A DNA stretch of 64,000 nucleotides from Bog-473 sp963788585 (GTDB lineage Bacteria > Actinomycetota > Acidimicrobiia > Acidimicrobiales > RAAP-2): positions 1,302,001 through 1,366,000 of the forward strand of contig CAWBHA010000003.1 of assembly GCA_963788585.1 (NCBI GenBank), given 5' to 3'. The translations under genes were made by a program, and so were the position numbers. This document shows positions 50,775-59,221 of this stretch, one piece after another. The notes beneath the pieces are model-generated. The model did no database searches, was not told the origin of the DNA, and saw only the letters and a program-made list of their open reading frames with translations. Each line of letters opens with the position of its first letter. Positions within the stretch are counted from its first letter, which is position 1.

Positions 50775-51080
50775 CTAGGCCGCGGGAGACTCGATGAGCC
50801 CGGGTTCAGGCGGTGGTTCGTGAACGGCGGCCTCCCACACCGCGGCAGCAGAACGGATCGCCAGGAGTCGCGCGATTCCTGCCCCGACGCCGGTTGCGAT
50901 TGCCCAGCTCAGGGCATCTGCCCAGGAGGAGCGCCGGTCTGCGGGCACCTTTGGCGGAGTCGATCCACGGAACGTTTTCCAGATGACTTCGAGGAGGCGT
51001 TGTGTGACCAAACCTGCCAGAGCCCCAAGGCCGACGGTCGTTGCCTTCCAGCCGTATTGCTTGAAGAACTGCACATGCAC
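50775..51080 (-). CDS. DUF4235 membrane protein
   Basis: 101 residues from GTG 51080 (or 51074). Two hydrophobic segments: WKATTVGLGALAGLVTQRLLEVIWKTFRG and WADALSWAIATGVGAGIARLLAIRSAAAVWEA, separated by a basic loop (PPKVPADRRSS). This is the DUF4235 pattern (two transmembrane helices with an ARL/VWK motif). Function unknown. Frames that extend to 51302 are not supported. It is convergent with the H1-like gene, five bases apart. Confidence 0.75.
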   Translation of the reverse strand: MHVQFFKQYGWKATTVGLGALAGLVTQRLLEVIWKTFRGSTPPKVPADRRSSWADALSWAIATGVGAGIARLLAIRSAAAVWEAAVHEPPPEPGLIESPAA

Positions 51081-51311
51081 TTCGTACCCCGATGGGCCGT
51101 GCCTACACGTCGCTGCAGCAGGGCCGAGGGGACACTCCAGCCCGATCGAGTTGATCCGCAATCGGGAAGGCTTCTTTTGATCGTAGAGACAGCAACCCGA
51201 ACGGAGAAGCGATATGGATGCGGACAGTTCCATCGACGCCCTCAAACGGGGACCTGCGAACTGAGTATCAGTCGATCGGCCCAGTCGGCAGGGGTCGCGC
51301 AACTCGTGGAG

Positions 51312-52124
51312 TCATCGGCGCACGGAATGGACCACACAGGTCATGAAGGACACCACGACCTGGCCCTCCTCCTCAGTAGGTTCGAAGCCCGTGGGTCGTC
51401 CGTCGCCTCTCATCTCGGCCCCGAGGATCTCGGAGACCGCTGCCTTCTCGGATTGATCCGTCAACGCGATCGCCACTGGGAACCGCAGGCCGATGATGTT
51501 GGCGTATGCCAAGCCGTCGACGCCGCCGGGAAGGAGCTCGCCGAGCTCGCCGGCGAGGAAGGACTGCACATGGGAAGGGTCAATCAGGCGGTGGACGTGA
51601 TCGAACCGATCACGAAGGTCCCCTGACGGCGCAACCGTGTCGAGGAGTACAAGACGCCCCTCACGACGGCACACCCTCACCATCTCGGCCACCGCCCCGT
51701 AGGGGTCCGCGAAGTGGTGCAGCGAGCTTCTGCAATACACGATGTCGAATGACTCGTCGATGAAAGGCAGCGATTCAGCGTTTGCTTCTTGCAACAAGAC
51801 ATTGGTGATGCCTTGACCCTGCAGCCGCTGAGCCCCGAGCTCGAGCAGTGCCGGGGTGAGATCGATGCCCACCACCTGGCGGACCTGTTCGGCCACTGGT
51901 TCTGCTGCGTGAGCGGCACCACACGCCACATCGAGCACGATCATGTCGGGCTCGAGAGGGCCGATCCACGAGAGAGCCCCGGTAGAGCGCTGGGCAAAGG
52001 GCGAATCTGGACCCGAAAAGAGTGCGACCTGTCGCTCGAACGAACGTCGCACGACTTCGTGGTGATCGGGATGGCCCACCGGTTCAGCCGTGTGGGCCGA
52101 CTGGGACGCGACATCCGATGCCAT
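51312..52124 (-). CDS. SAM-dependent class I methyltransferase
   Basis: 270 residues from ATG 52124 (ATG 52175 is possible). Class I motifs: MIVLDVACGAAHAAEPVAEQVRQVVGID (SAM loop), LLQEANAESLPFIDESFDIVYCRSSLHHFADP and MVRVCRREGRLVLLDTVAP. The pattern (UbiE/ArsM-like) does not define a substrate. It lies divergent from the phosphoesterase gene (121 bases between the starts). Confidence 0.88.
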   Translation of the reverse strand: MASDVASQSAHTAEPVGHPDHHEVVRRSFERQVALFSGPDSPFAQRSTGALSWIGPLEPDMIVLDVACGAAHAAEPVAEQVRQVVGIDLTPALLELGAQRLQGQGITNVLLQEANAESLPFIDESFDIVYCRSSLHHFADPYGAVAEMVRVCRREGRLVLLDTVAPSGDLRDRFDHVHRLIDPSHVQSFLAGELGELLPGGVDGLAYANIIGLRFPVAIALTDQSEKAAVSEILGAEMRGDGRPTGFEPTEEEGQVVVSFMTCVVHSVRR

Positions 52125-52245
52125 CCCTTGAATGATCTCACGCCGGGGGTGAGCGCATTGTCCGCCTTCCGACATGCACGCCGTCCGAGTCCCGACTCAC
52201 GCGGCGATAGCGTACGGCCAACCCCACCACCCACGGAGAGGACCC

Positions 52246-53808
52246 ATGCCACCGGTACGAGCGAATGCTATGGACCACGTGGTGCTGGTGCTTTTCGAGA
52301 ACCGATCGTTCGACAATCTGCTCGGCCGTCTGTACACCCCTGACGAAGTCGAGTCATTCGAAGGGGTGGTAGGCAAGGACCTCGCCAACCCGGTCCCGGA
52401 CTGGGCCGAACACGGCGCAGATGGAAACGTCGTGCCGTACGGCATCTCGGTCGGGATGGACGTGCCGGACCCCGACCCGGGTGAGGAGTACCCCCACACC
52501 AACACGCAGCTCTTCAACATCCTCGACGAGGTCAATCGCTGCAAAGACGCCACCGAGATGGTGGCCCCGTACAACGCACCACCGGCCGGACGGCTGCCCA
52601 CTATGGACGGGTTCGTCACCGACTACATCAGCTTCCTCACCGTGGAGCTCTGTCGGCCACCCACCTACGAGGAATACAGCCAGATCATGACTGGGTACAC
52701 GCCCGAGCAGGTGCCAGTCATCAGCACGCTGGCACGTGGCTTCGGTGTGTTCGACCATTGGTTCAGCGAAGTCCCGTCGCAGACGCTGCCCAATCGCTCG
52801 TTTTGGACCGCCGCCACCTCGTCCGGCTTCGTGGTGAACCGGTCGGTGACCAACTTCATGCGGCACCACACAGCAGAAACGATCTTTGACCGCCTCGAGC
52901 GCTGCGGCAGAACGTGGAAGGTCTACGTGCTGGAGCCCGCACCCCTCTCGTTCACCGGTTTCATCCACATGCCGCGGCTGCGCGACCGCTTCGCCACAAA
53001 CTTTTTCCCGTTCGCGGAGTTCGAGCGGGACGCCGCGGCGGGCACGCTGCCCGATTTCTCACTGATCGAGCCCAACCTCCTGGCCGGCCACGGGGACTAC
53101 CATCCCGCGTTCGGGCGGGCCCTGATCCCCGGCGTCGACGTCCTCATGGACGCCCCGTCGTCGATACTCGCCGGGGAGGATTTCCTGGGTCGGATCTACC
53201 GGGCCGTGCGTGCCGCGGCCTCGTCGTCGGGGTCAAACGCCTTCAACACCATGCTCCTGGTCGGCTTCGACGAGCCTGGGGGTACGTACGACCACGTTCC
53301 GCCAGGGTCCGTGCCACCTCCGGACCCCGGCTCTCCGCCCGGTCAGTTCGGGTTCGCCTTCGACCGCTCCGGCTACCGCGTGCCAGCGGTCATCGTGTCG
53401 CCATGGGTCCCCCCGGGGACGGTCTGCACCGGCGAGTACCGCCACACTTCTCTGCTCGCGACCCTGCGCGAGGCGTGGAACCTTGGCGAGCCTCTCACCG
53501 CCAGGGACGCGGCCGCACCAGGCTTCGGCGAGGTGTTCAGTCTCGAGGCGCCGCGGCCACCCGAGACCTGGCCCGACATCGACCCGCTGCCGGTCCCCCC
53601 GTTCCAGGCGGAGCAGGTGAAGGCAATGCGGGCTCTGGGTACATTGGGTTTGCACCTCTGCCACGGTCTCTACGAGCACGCCCGCCACGACGACGACCTC
53701 CCTGACCCGCCGGCCACCGATCCCAGGGTCTCGCCTGACCTGGCCATCGAATTCGCCGTACACCTTGGGTCGCGGTTGTTCCCGCGACTCGCCCGTCCGG
53801 CGCCCTGA
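52246..53808 (+). CDS. Phosphoesterase family (phospholipase C-like) protein
   Basis: 520 residues from ATG 52246 with GGAG nine bases upstream. The alkaline-phosphatase-like superfamily member of the phosphoesterase/phospholipase C group: MDHVVLVLFENRSFDNLLG (metal site), TLPNRSFWTAATSSG (catalytic Thr/Asn region), LIEPN and FDEPGGTYDHVPPGSVPPP (Asp/His metal ligands), TSLLATLREAWNLGEPLT. No signal peptide is visible. Could act on phospholipids or phosphate esters; substrate undefined. Confidence 0.9.
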   Translation: MPPVRANAMDHVVLVLFENRSFDNLLGRLYTPDEVESFEGVVGKDLANPVPDWAEHGADGNVVPYGISVGMDVPDPDPGEEYPHTNTQLFNILDEVNRCKDATEMVAPYNAPPAGRLPTMDGFVTDYISFLTVELCRPPTYEEYSQIMTGYTPEQVPVISTLARGFGVFDHWFSEVPSQTLPNRSFWTAATSSGFVVNRSVTNFMRHHTAETIFDRLERCGRTWKVYVLEPAPLSFTGFIHMPRLRDRFATNFFPFAEFERDAAAGTLPDFSLIEPNLLAGHGDYHPAFGRALIPGVDVLMDAPSSILAGEDFLGRIYRAVRAAASSSGSNAFNTMLLVGFDEPGGTYDHVPPGSVPPPDPGSPPGQFGFAFDRSGYRVPAVIVSPWVPPGTVCTGEYRHTSLLATLREAWNLGEPLTARDAAAPGFGEVFSLEAPRPPETWPDIDPLPVPPFQAEQVKAMRALGTLGLHLCHGLYEHARHDDDLPDPPATDPRVSPDLAIEFAVHLGSRLFPRLARPAP

Positions 53809-53935
53809 GTCGTCGGCGCTCGCAATCACCCCGTTGGTTGATCGGCGCTGTGCGCATTGGCTTCGAGCAACCCGGTACGCATGAAGGTGAAGGCGTACAC
53901 TGACGACTGAGGTGCCGAGCCGGAAGAAGGGCCCC

Positions 53936-54202
53936 GTGAAGAAAATGGCGAAGTTGTCGTGGCGGGCCCACGGTTCTGGCGGTACGTGTACCGCCGAAGT
54001 CGACCACCCGATTCGCGGCTATCGAGTCAACCCGAAGTACAGATCCAATGCTCTCGTGGTATCGGGACCCGAGGGGTCCGACCCGACGGTCTCATGGATC
54101 TCCTTCGACGGGGACACGTATTGGGTCCGGCTCTCGCCCGCCCAGGGCTGGCCCCGCACCATCCGGGTGACCCAAAGCGACGTTGACGGAGCGAGGGAAT
54201 AG
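53936..54202 (+). CDS. Small hypothetical protein
   Basis: 88 residues from GTG 53936 with GAAGAAGGG five bases upstream (GTG 53912 possible). Basic N-terminus, then AKLSWRAHGSGGTCTAEVD, GYRVNPKYRSNALVVSGPEGSD and SWISFDGDTYWVRLSPAQGW. All-beta prediction; no family recognised. It is an isolated gene between the phosphoesterase and a convergent small gene. Confidence 0.5.
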   Translation: MKKMAKLSWRAHGSGGTCTAEVDHPIRGYRVNPKYRSNALVVSGPEGSDPTVSWISFDGDTYWVRLSPAQGWPRTIRVTQSDVDGARE

Positions 54203-54244
54203 CCGCTTCGAAGGAACGAGAGCCGGCCCACTGGTCGCCGGAAT

Positions 54245-54514
54245 TCAGTCCGTCAAGATGCGTATGTGGGACTTGTTGAACTCTCCGGTCCGGTGAACCA
54301 CGTCTTCATCCATGAGCCGGGCGTGGTCAGAGACGATCCGGGGCATGCCGAGAGTTGTGGTGGGGCGGCTCGTCGCCAGGTAATTGCGGATCCGGTCGGT
54401 CAGTGCAGAGAGGAGCGCCGCATCCTCGGCACTCTCGCACGCACCGGCTGCCATCTCGAGGGCGGTGGCCGACTCGATGAGAAGGTCCATGCCCGTGTCG
54501 TATGCCTCAGCCAT
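54245..54514 (-). CDS. Small hypothetical protein
   Basis: 89 residues; MAEAYDTGMDLLIESATALEMAAGACESAEDAALLSALTDRIRNYLATSRPTT is mostly helical, followed by LGMPRIVSDHARLMDEDVVHR. No motif recognised. The low proportion of Arg and the plain start make it plausible. Convergent with the upstream small gene (42 bases). Confidence 0.45.
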   Translation of the reverse strand: MAEAYDTGMDLLIESATALEMAAGACESAEDAALLSALTDRIRNYLATSRPTTTLGMPRIVSDHARLMDEDVVHRTGEFNKSHIRILTD

Positions 54515-54755
54515 ATTTCGGTGCCAAACGGTTTGTCATGGCAGGCCAGCAGCCCACCGCGTCGCACTGGGACCCATCGGACTCCTGAGCTGCCACGGTG
54601 AGCGGAGACGCCGGTGCTCCGAGAGAGTCGCTCACTCGCGTTCCAAGGGAGCCATAGGAAAGAATACACCCCAAGGCTGAAAGGCCGCGTGGGCCCAACG
54701 CGGGAACGTGCGGTGCCCATCCGGTCGCTCGGAACAACGGGCCGTCGCCGCCGGT

Positions 54756-56096
54756 CTAGCTCGAAGGGGGAGCGCCGACGCTCGGCACACCAGAGAGGTT
54801 GATGCTGCGGATGTAGAGCGCCCGACTGTTGGACCCACCCACCGCGGTGGGGTTCCAGGCGTCAAAGGCGATCCAGAAGTCGCCGTTGGCGTCCGGAAAC
54901 ACGGACTCGCCTCCGGGGCCGCTCACGCCATCGCCGCTGGCGAGGATCGGGGAAGAGGAGGCATCGCCGCATGGTCCGAGCGGTCCGGCACAGGTGGCCA
55001 CGCCCACCGCGTAGTTGGCACTGGTCCAGTCGTTACCGGAGTAGAAGAGCAGGTACCGCCCGCCCACCGCCACCAGGTCAGGGGCCTCGATGTTGCCGCC
55101 CTCCCACGATTGGTCGGGCGCCAGGACCGTGGTCGCGGTCGACCCGGTGGCGAAGGTCGTGCCGGAGGCATCGAGTTGTTCCGCCCAGATCCGGGCCGAG
55201 CCGGCGTCCCCCGATTTCCACAACAGATACGGAGTGCCGTTCGTGTCGACGAAGGCGTCGGGGTCGATGGCGCCCCCCAAGGCGGGCTGGCACTCGAGGG
55301 GTGCCGTCGACGAGTCGACGAATGGTCCCAGAGGGGAACTGGACGTGGCGACCGAGATGCACTCCGTTGCGCTGTCGGTTGGGTCGACCGCGTAGTACAG
55401 GTCGTAGATCCCGCCGATAAAGGCGACGGACGGTGCCCAGGTGTAGTCGGCCGAGGCCCAGGAGGGCAGGTTGGGCAGGGCATTGCCGACCGCAGTCCAG
55501 TGCGCGAGGTCGGTGGACTCGATGATCTGGATGTTGCCCGAGACCGAGTTCGTCGCGTACGCGTAGTAGGTCGACCCGACGGTGATCACGTTGGGGTCCG
55601 GGAAGTCGTAGGGGTAGACCAGGCCCGAGGAGATGCCCCCTTCCAGCTGCGTGCACGCCGCAGAGACCCCGGAGATGTCCTGGGTGGCCTGGGCATTGTT
55701 CCCGGACCCGATGGCATCGAGCGCGTTCTGGATCCCCCCGAGGCAGGTTTCGAGCGTGGTGACGTCGACACCCGCCAGATAGGCAGCCACCTTCGCGTTG
55801 TTGAGTGAGAGGTTGGTTTGCGAGAGCTGGCCCAGCGTCACCTGGATGAATGCCCCGAGCTCGTCGCGCTTCGTCGTGGTCTCCGCCTTGTCGGTCAACC
55901 TGACCGCCACCTGATGCCGCAAGGCGGCCAGATGGGCGTTTGCAGCAGACAGGGCCGCCTCCTCCCGGCGCGTCCGGGAGTGGGCATCGACATCGGTCCA
56001 GATGGCCGTGGCGAGGAGAGCCGCGCCCAACACGGTGGTCGCGGTGACGACGAGCCACCGGTGGGAGGCCCGCTCAGCCACTCGACGCCGCCGCAC
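54756..56096 (-). CDS. Membrane-anchored GH43-like glycosidase with coiled-coil stalk
   Basis: 446 residues. A basic N-terminus and transmembrane helix (WLVVTATTVLGAALLATAIWT, about 14-34), an Ala-rich coiled-coil (about 40-120), a linker with CLGGIQNALDAIGSGNNAQATQDISGVSAAC, then a five-bladed beta-propeller of GH43 type: PYDFPDPNVITVGSTYYAYATN (catalytic Asp), TWAPSVAFIGGIYDLYYAV, GGAIDPDAFVDTNGTPYLLWK (Asp) and EGGNIEAPDLVAVGGRYLLFYSGN (Glu). It would release arabinose or xylose from polymers outside the cell. Overlaps the upstream twin gene by 23 bases. Confidence 0.88.
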   Translation of the reverse strand: MRRRRVAERASHRWLVVTATTVLGAALLATAIWTDVDAHSRTRREEAALSAANAHLAALRHQVAVRLTDKAETTTKRDELGAFIQVTLGQLSQTNLSLNNAKVAAYLAGVDVTTLETCLGGIQNALDAIGSGNNAQATQDISGVSAACTQLEGGISSGLVYPYDFPDPNVITVGSTYYAYATNSVSGNIQIIESTDLAHWTAVGNALPNLPSWASADYTWAPSVAFIGGIYDLYYAVDPTDSATECISVATSSSPLGPFVDSSTAPLECQPALGGAIDPDAFVDTNGTPYLLWKSGDAGSARIWAEQLDASGTTFATGSTATTVLAPDQSWEGGNIEAPDLVAVGGRYLLFYSGNDWTSANYAVGVATCAGPLGPCGDASSSPILASGDGVSGPGGESVFPDANGDFWIAFDAWNPTAVGGSNSRALYIRSINLSGVPSVGAPPSS

Positions 56097-56586
56097 AGCT
56101 CGAAGAAACCGAGTGCAGCGCGGCGATCGCGCTCGGTTGGTTGTTGACCGCGAGCGCGTTGAGGGCCTGTTGCACCCCGCCCAGGCAGGTGTGCAGAGAC
56201 GTGATGCGCGAGCTCTGTTGGGACACGTCGGCTTGGGTGATCGCCAGGGCCGTCGATGCTGCCTTGAGTTCTCCCTCGTCCTGGTTCCACGTGGCCGAGT
56301 TGGCGGCCACCTCTGCCGTGAGGAGCGTGATGTCGTGGCGGAGCTCGGTCAGATCGCGCGTCACCTCTGCGCTCCGATGGCGCGTGAGAGAAAGCGCAGC
56401 ACGGACCTGGTCGAAATGCTCGTGCTCGGCCACTTGATCGTCGATCAGGTAGCCCAGAGTCGAGGCGAACAGCGCTGCGGCCATGAGAGCCACACCCAGC
56501 CGAAGCCACCTGGTCCGTCGGCGGCCGGGCGGCGGGCCTCCCGTTTGGTCAGCCCGGCGCTCCGTGTCGAGGGTGGTGCTCGTCAC
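56074..56586 (-). CDS. Membrane-anchored coiled-coil protein, twin of the GH43 stalk
   Basis: 170 residues from GTG 56586. A basic cytosolic start, a helix (LRLGVALMAAALFASTLGYLI), a coiled coil (EHFDQVRAALSLTRHRSAEVTRDLTELRHDITLLTAEVAANSATW) and a C-terminal CLGGVQQALNALAVNNQPSAIAALHSVSSSC. The tail is clearly homologous to the GH43 stalk, but no catalytic domain follows. The two genes overlap by 23 bases and likely form a heteromeric coiled coil on the membrane. No known family. Confidence 0.75.
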   Translation of the reverse strand: MTSTTLDTERRADQTGGPPPGRRRTRWLRLGVALMAAALFASTLGYLIDDQVAEHEHFDQVRAALSLTRHRSAEVTRDLTELRHDITLLTAEVAANSATWNQDEGELKAASTALAITQADVSQQSSRITSLHTCLGGVQQALNALAVNNQPSAIAALHSVSSSCAAASSG

Positions 56587-56952
56587 GTCACTCCGCCCGA
56601 CCTGGTGCGCTGTCGTCTCGGGCGCCACGGCGAAAGTGACGCTCGAGGACCAGTTCTGGTTCGGCCAAAGCGGGTGTGGCTGACCCTGAGGTTGATGTTG
56701 AGCCGGGAGCGACAGGCTGCTCCCGGTTTCGCCCCCTCTCTCACGCAGCAGAAGTCTACAATGTGGATTGCACCCTGACCTGGGTTTATCCCTTCTGAAA
56801 CTCTTCGAGGGCAGTGATCCGCCGCCGACCGGTGTCTCCGAGAGCTCGGTTCTCCGCCACGTCGTCCGCGCGCGGGTATGCACACCTGCAAAAGGTGATG
56901 AATATGATCAAGAATAGAAGGATCCGAGTGGATCCATGGGAGGGAGACACAG
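56587..56952. promoter_or_regulatory. Divergent promoter region with leader hairpin
   Basis: No gene. At 56703-56726 lies a perfect 8-bp inverted repeat (CCGGGAGC-N8-GCTCCCGG) in the leader of the coiled-coil/GH43 operon; it could be a terminator-like or attenuating hairpin. A near-consensus TATGAT (about 56902-56907) upstream of the DUF4395 gene is a candidate -10 box. Confidence 0.35.
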
Positions 56953-57489
56953 GTGTCGGGACACACCGTGACCACGGAGCGCCCTTCGGAGCTCGCGCGC
57001 GGACGGCTGGGTCGGCTCTTCTCGTTCCCCGACCCCGTCAACGAAGTCTCGGCTCGCTTGGTCGCCGCCGGCGTCCTCGCCATGGTCCTGTTGACCGTTT
57101 CGTTCGACCTGAGGTGGGCGACGGCGGTCATCGCGTACGGGTTCGTGGCGCGCGTGCTCACCGGCCCCACGTTGAGCCCACTGGGTCAGTTCGTGACACG
57201 GGTGCTCACGCCGCGGCTGCCGTTCGCCGAACGTCCCGTGGCCGGTCCACCGAAGCGCTTCGCTCAGGCCCTCGGAACCGCCTTTTCCGTCACTGCGCTC
57301 GTGCTGGCGATCCTCGGGCAATGGGGCGCCGCGGAGATCGTGCTCCTGCTGCTCGCCGCCGCCGCCTTCCTGGAAGCCGCACTGGGCCTGTGCTTGGGCT
57401 GCAAGCTGTTCGGCATCCTGATCAAGGCGGGGCTCGTGCCCCAGCATGTGTGTGCGCGCTGCAACGACGTCTGGTCCACCGCGACGTAG
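56953..57489 (+). CDS. DUF4395 membrane protein
   Basis: 178 residues from GTG 56953 with GGAGGGAG upstream. Four hydrophobic helices; the DUF4395 features are FSFPDPVNEVSARLVAAG, YGFVARVLTGPTLSPLGQFVTRVL, FAERPVAGPPKRFAQALG and a Cys-containing C-terminus (EAALGLCLGCKLFGI then VCARCNDV). The Cys pairs suggest a redox or metal role; the family often accompanies thiol enzymes, but function is unknown. Confidence 0.88.
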   Translation: MSGHTVTTERPSELARGRLGRLFSFPDPVNEVSARLVAAGVLAMVLLTVSFDLRWATAVIAYGFVARVLTGPTLSPLGQFVTRVLTPRLPFAERPVAGPPKRFAQALGTAFSVTALVLAILGQWGAAEIVLLLLAAAAFLEAALGLCLGCKLFGILIKAGLVPQHVCARCNDVWSTAT

Positions 57490-57538
57490 CGCAGGTGGGA
57501 GGCGCCGTTCCGGATCACTTCTTGAGGGACGCTGCACT

Positions 57539-57829
57539 TCAGGGACGCTGGCCCCCGAGCAATCGAACGAGCGAGCGGACCCGTTCGACTTCTGGGTGGA
57601 CCTCGGGCAAACGCGAGCGGAGACAGCGCGCGTCCTCTGCGTCCTCCTCGTCTGGTCCCCAACACCGGAGGACGCCTCGGACCGCCTCGACGTCCTCGTG
57701 AGAGCTACAGGTCTCGGCCATCGCGTTGACCCAGGGGATGCCGAGCGCCTCGAGATCGGCGAGGAAGAAGAGGTCCTCGACGCAGATCGAGGAACCCTGT
57801 TGGTCGGTCTTCGGCAGGGGTCTGTGCAT
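57539..57829 (-). CDS. Small acidic hypothetical protein
   Basis: 96 residues from ATG 57829 (TTG 57895 is possible). VEDLFFLADLEALGIPWVNAMAETCSSHEDVEAVRGVLRCWGPDEEDAEDARCLRSRLPEVHPEVERVRSLVRLL; acidic, helical, with Cys and Trp. No family recognised; the composition differs from antisense shadows. Confidence 0.4.
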   Translation of the reverse strand: MHRPLPKTDQQGSSICVEDLFFLADLEALGIPWVNAMAETCSSHEDVEAVRGVLRCWGPDEEDAEDARCLRSRLPEVHPEVERVRSLVRLLGGQRP

Positions 57830-58144
57830 TGTCGTGGTGGTCGTTGTGTTGTTCGTGTCCTCGCGCCTCCCGGGCGGCGTCGGGGAGGGCTCCAACCGGC
57901 TTATCCTAACAAAATCGATGAGAACAGTAGCATTTATCGGCGGCCGGCCGGACGGAGCGGTTCATCAGCTGCAGGTGCCCGGACTGGTCCCTCGGACCGC
58001 GCTGACCGATGGCCTTGCCACGACCCGACGATCGTGGACGTCCGATCGGGCGAGCCGGATGAAACGGCGAGGCACAGGCGTAGCCTGAGGCCAGAGAGGT
58101 GCTGTGGAGCCTCCTTCGGTGTCCCCCACGAGAGGAGAAGCGGC

Positions 58145-58966
58145 ATGCCCTTCATCACCACTTCTGACGGGATCGAGCTCTATTACACCGAACAGGGCGA
58201 CGGGCGGCCGATCGTCATGAGCCACGGTTGGCCGTTGTGTTCGGACGCGTGGCAGGTCGAACTGAAGGTGTTCGCCGACGCCGGTTTCCGCGTCATCGCG
58301 CACGATCGCCGCGGCCACGGCCGGTCGACGAAGACCTACAAGGGCAACGACATGGAGACCTATGCCCGCGACCTCGCGCAGTTGGTCGATTCGCTCGACC
58401 TCCGCGACCTGATCGTCGTCGGGCACTCCACCGGCGGGGGCGAGGTCGTCAAGTACGCGGCCACCTACGGCAAGGAGCGGGTCGCGAAGGTCGTCACCGC
58501 AGGCGCCGTTCCACCGATCATGGTCAAGTCCGAGAGCAACCCCGAGGGCACGCCGATCGAGGCGTTCGACCAGATCCGCCAAGGTGTTCTCCGGGATCGG
58601 TCGCAGTTCTGGAAGGACCTGTCCGAGCCCTTCTACGGTGCGAACCGCGCCGGTTCGAAGGTGTCCCAAGGGGCCAAGGACGACTTCTGGCGACAGGGAA
58701 TGCTCGTCAATCTGGCTGCGGCCTACGACTGCGTGAAGGCGTTCTCCGAGACCGATCAGACAGAGGACCTCAAAGCCATCGACGTCCCCATGCTCATTGC
58801 GCAGGGCGACGACGACCAGATCGTGCCGATCGCCGCGGCCGCCGAGAAGTCGATCAAGCTGGTCAAGCAGGGAACGCTCAAGGTCTACCCGGGTGCTCCT
58901 CACGGCATCCATGGCGACTACCAGGACGAGCTCGACCGCGACATCCTGGCGTTCATCGCTGGCTGA
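58145..58966 (+). CDS. Non-heme chloroperoxidase-like alpha/beta-hydrolase
   Basis: 273 residues from ATG 58145; GAGGAG seven bases upstream. DGRPIVMSHGWPLCSDAWQVEL (oxyanion region), HDRRGHGRSTKTYKGNDMETYARDL, the nucleophile in VVGHSTGGGEVVKYA, Asp in GDDDQIVPI and His in PGAPHGIHGDY. This is the cofactor-free haloperoxidase group, whose natural activity is usually ester or lactone hydrolysis with perhydrolase side activity. Stand-alone gene. Confidence 0.93.
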   Translation: MPFITTSDGIELYYTEQGDGRPIVMSHGWPLCSDAWQVELKVFADAGFRVIAHDRRGHGRSTKTYKGNDMETYARDLAQLVDSLDLRDLIVVGHSTGGGEVVKYAATYGKERVAKVVTAGAVPPIMVKSESNPEGTPIEAFDQIRQGVLRDRSQFWKDLSEPFYGANRAGSKVSQGAKDDFWRQGMLVNLAAAYDCVKAFSETDQTEDLKAIDVPMLIAQGDDDQIVPIAAAAEKSIKLVKQGTLKVYPGAPHGIHGDYQDELDRDILAFIAG

Positions 58967-59221
58967 ACCGGGGCCGGCTCGTCAGCCGGCGACGGAGGAT
59001 GCGTCGTGCACCAACGACCTCTTCTCGCCGGACCCGACCTCGAAGCCGCTCGGCTCTGCGCTGGCTCTCGGCGCGCTCATCGACGCCTTCGTCAGACGCG
59101 TGACTGCCGTTCCCGCCACCATGTACGTCGACGGCACGTCTGCTTGGTGGCCACCCCGCGGGCCGGGCAGGCTTCTCCGGACCTCGATGTCGAGGGACGG
59201 AACCTTGCGACGCCCGCCGGG

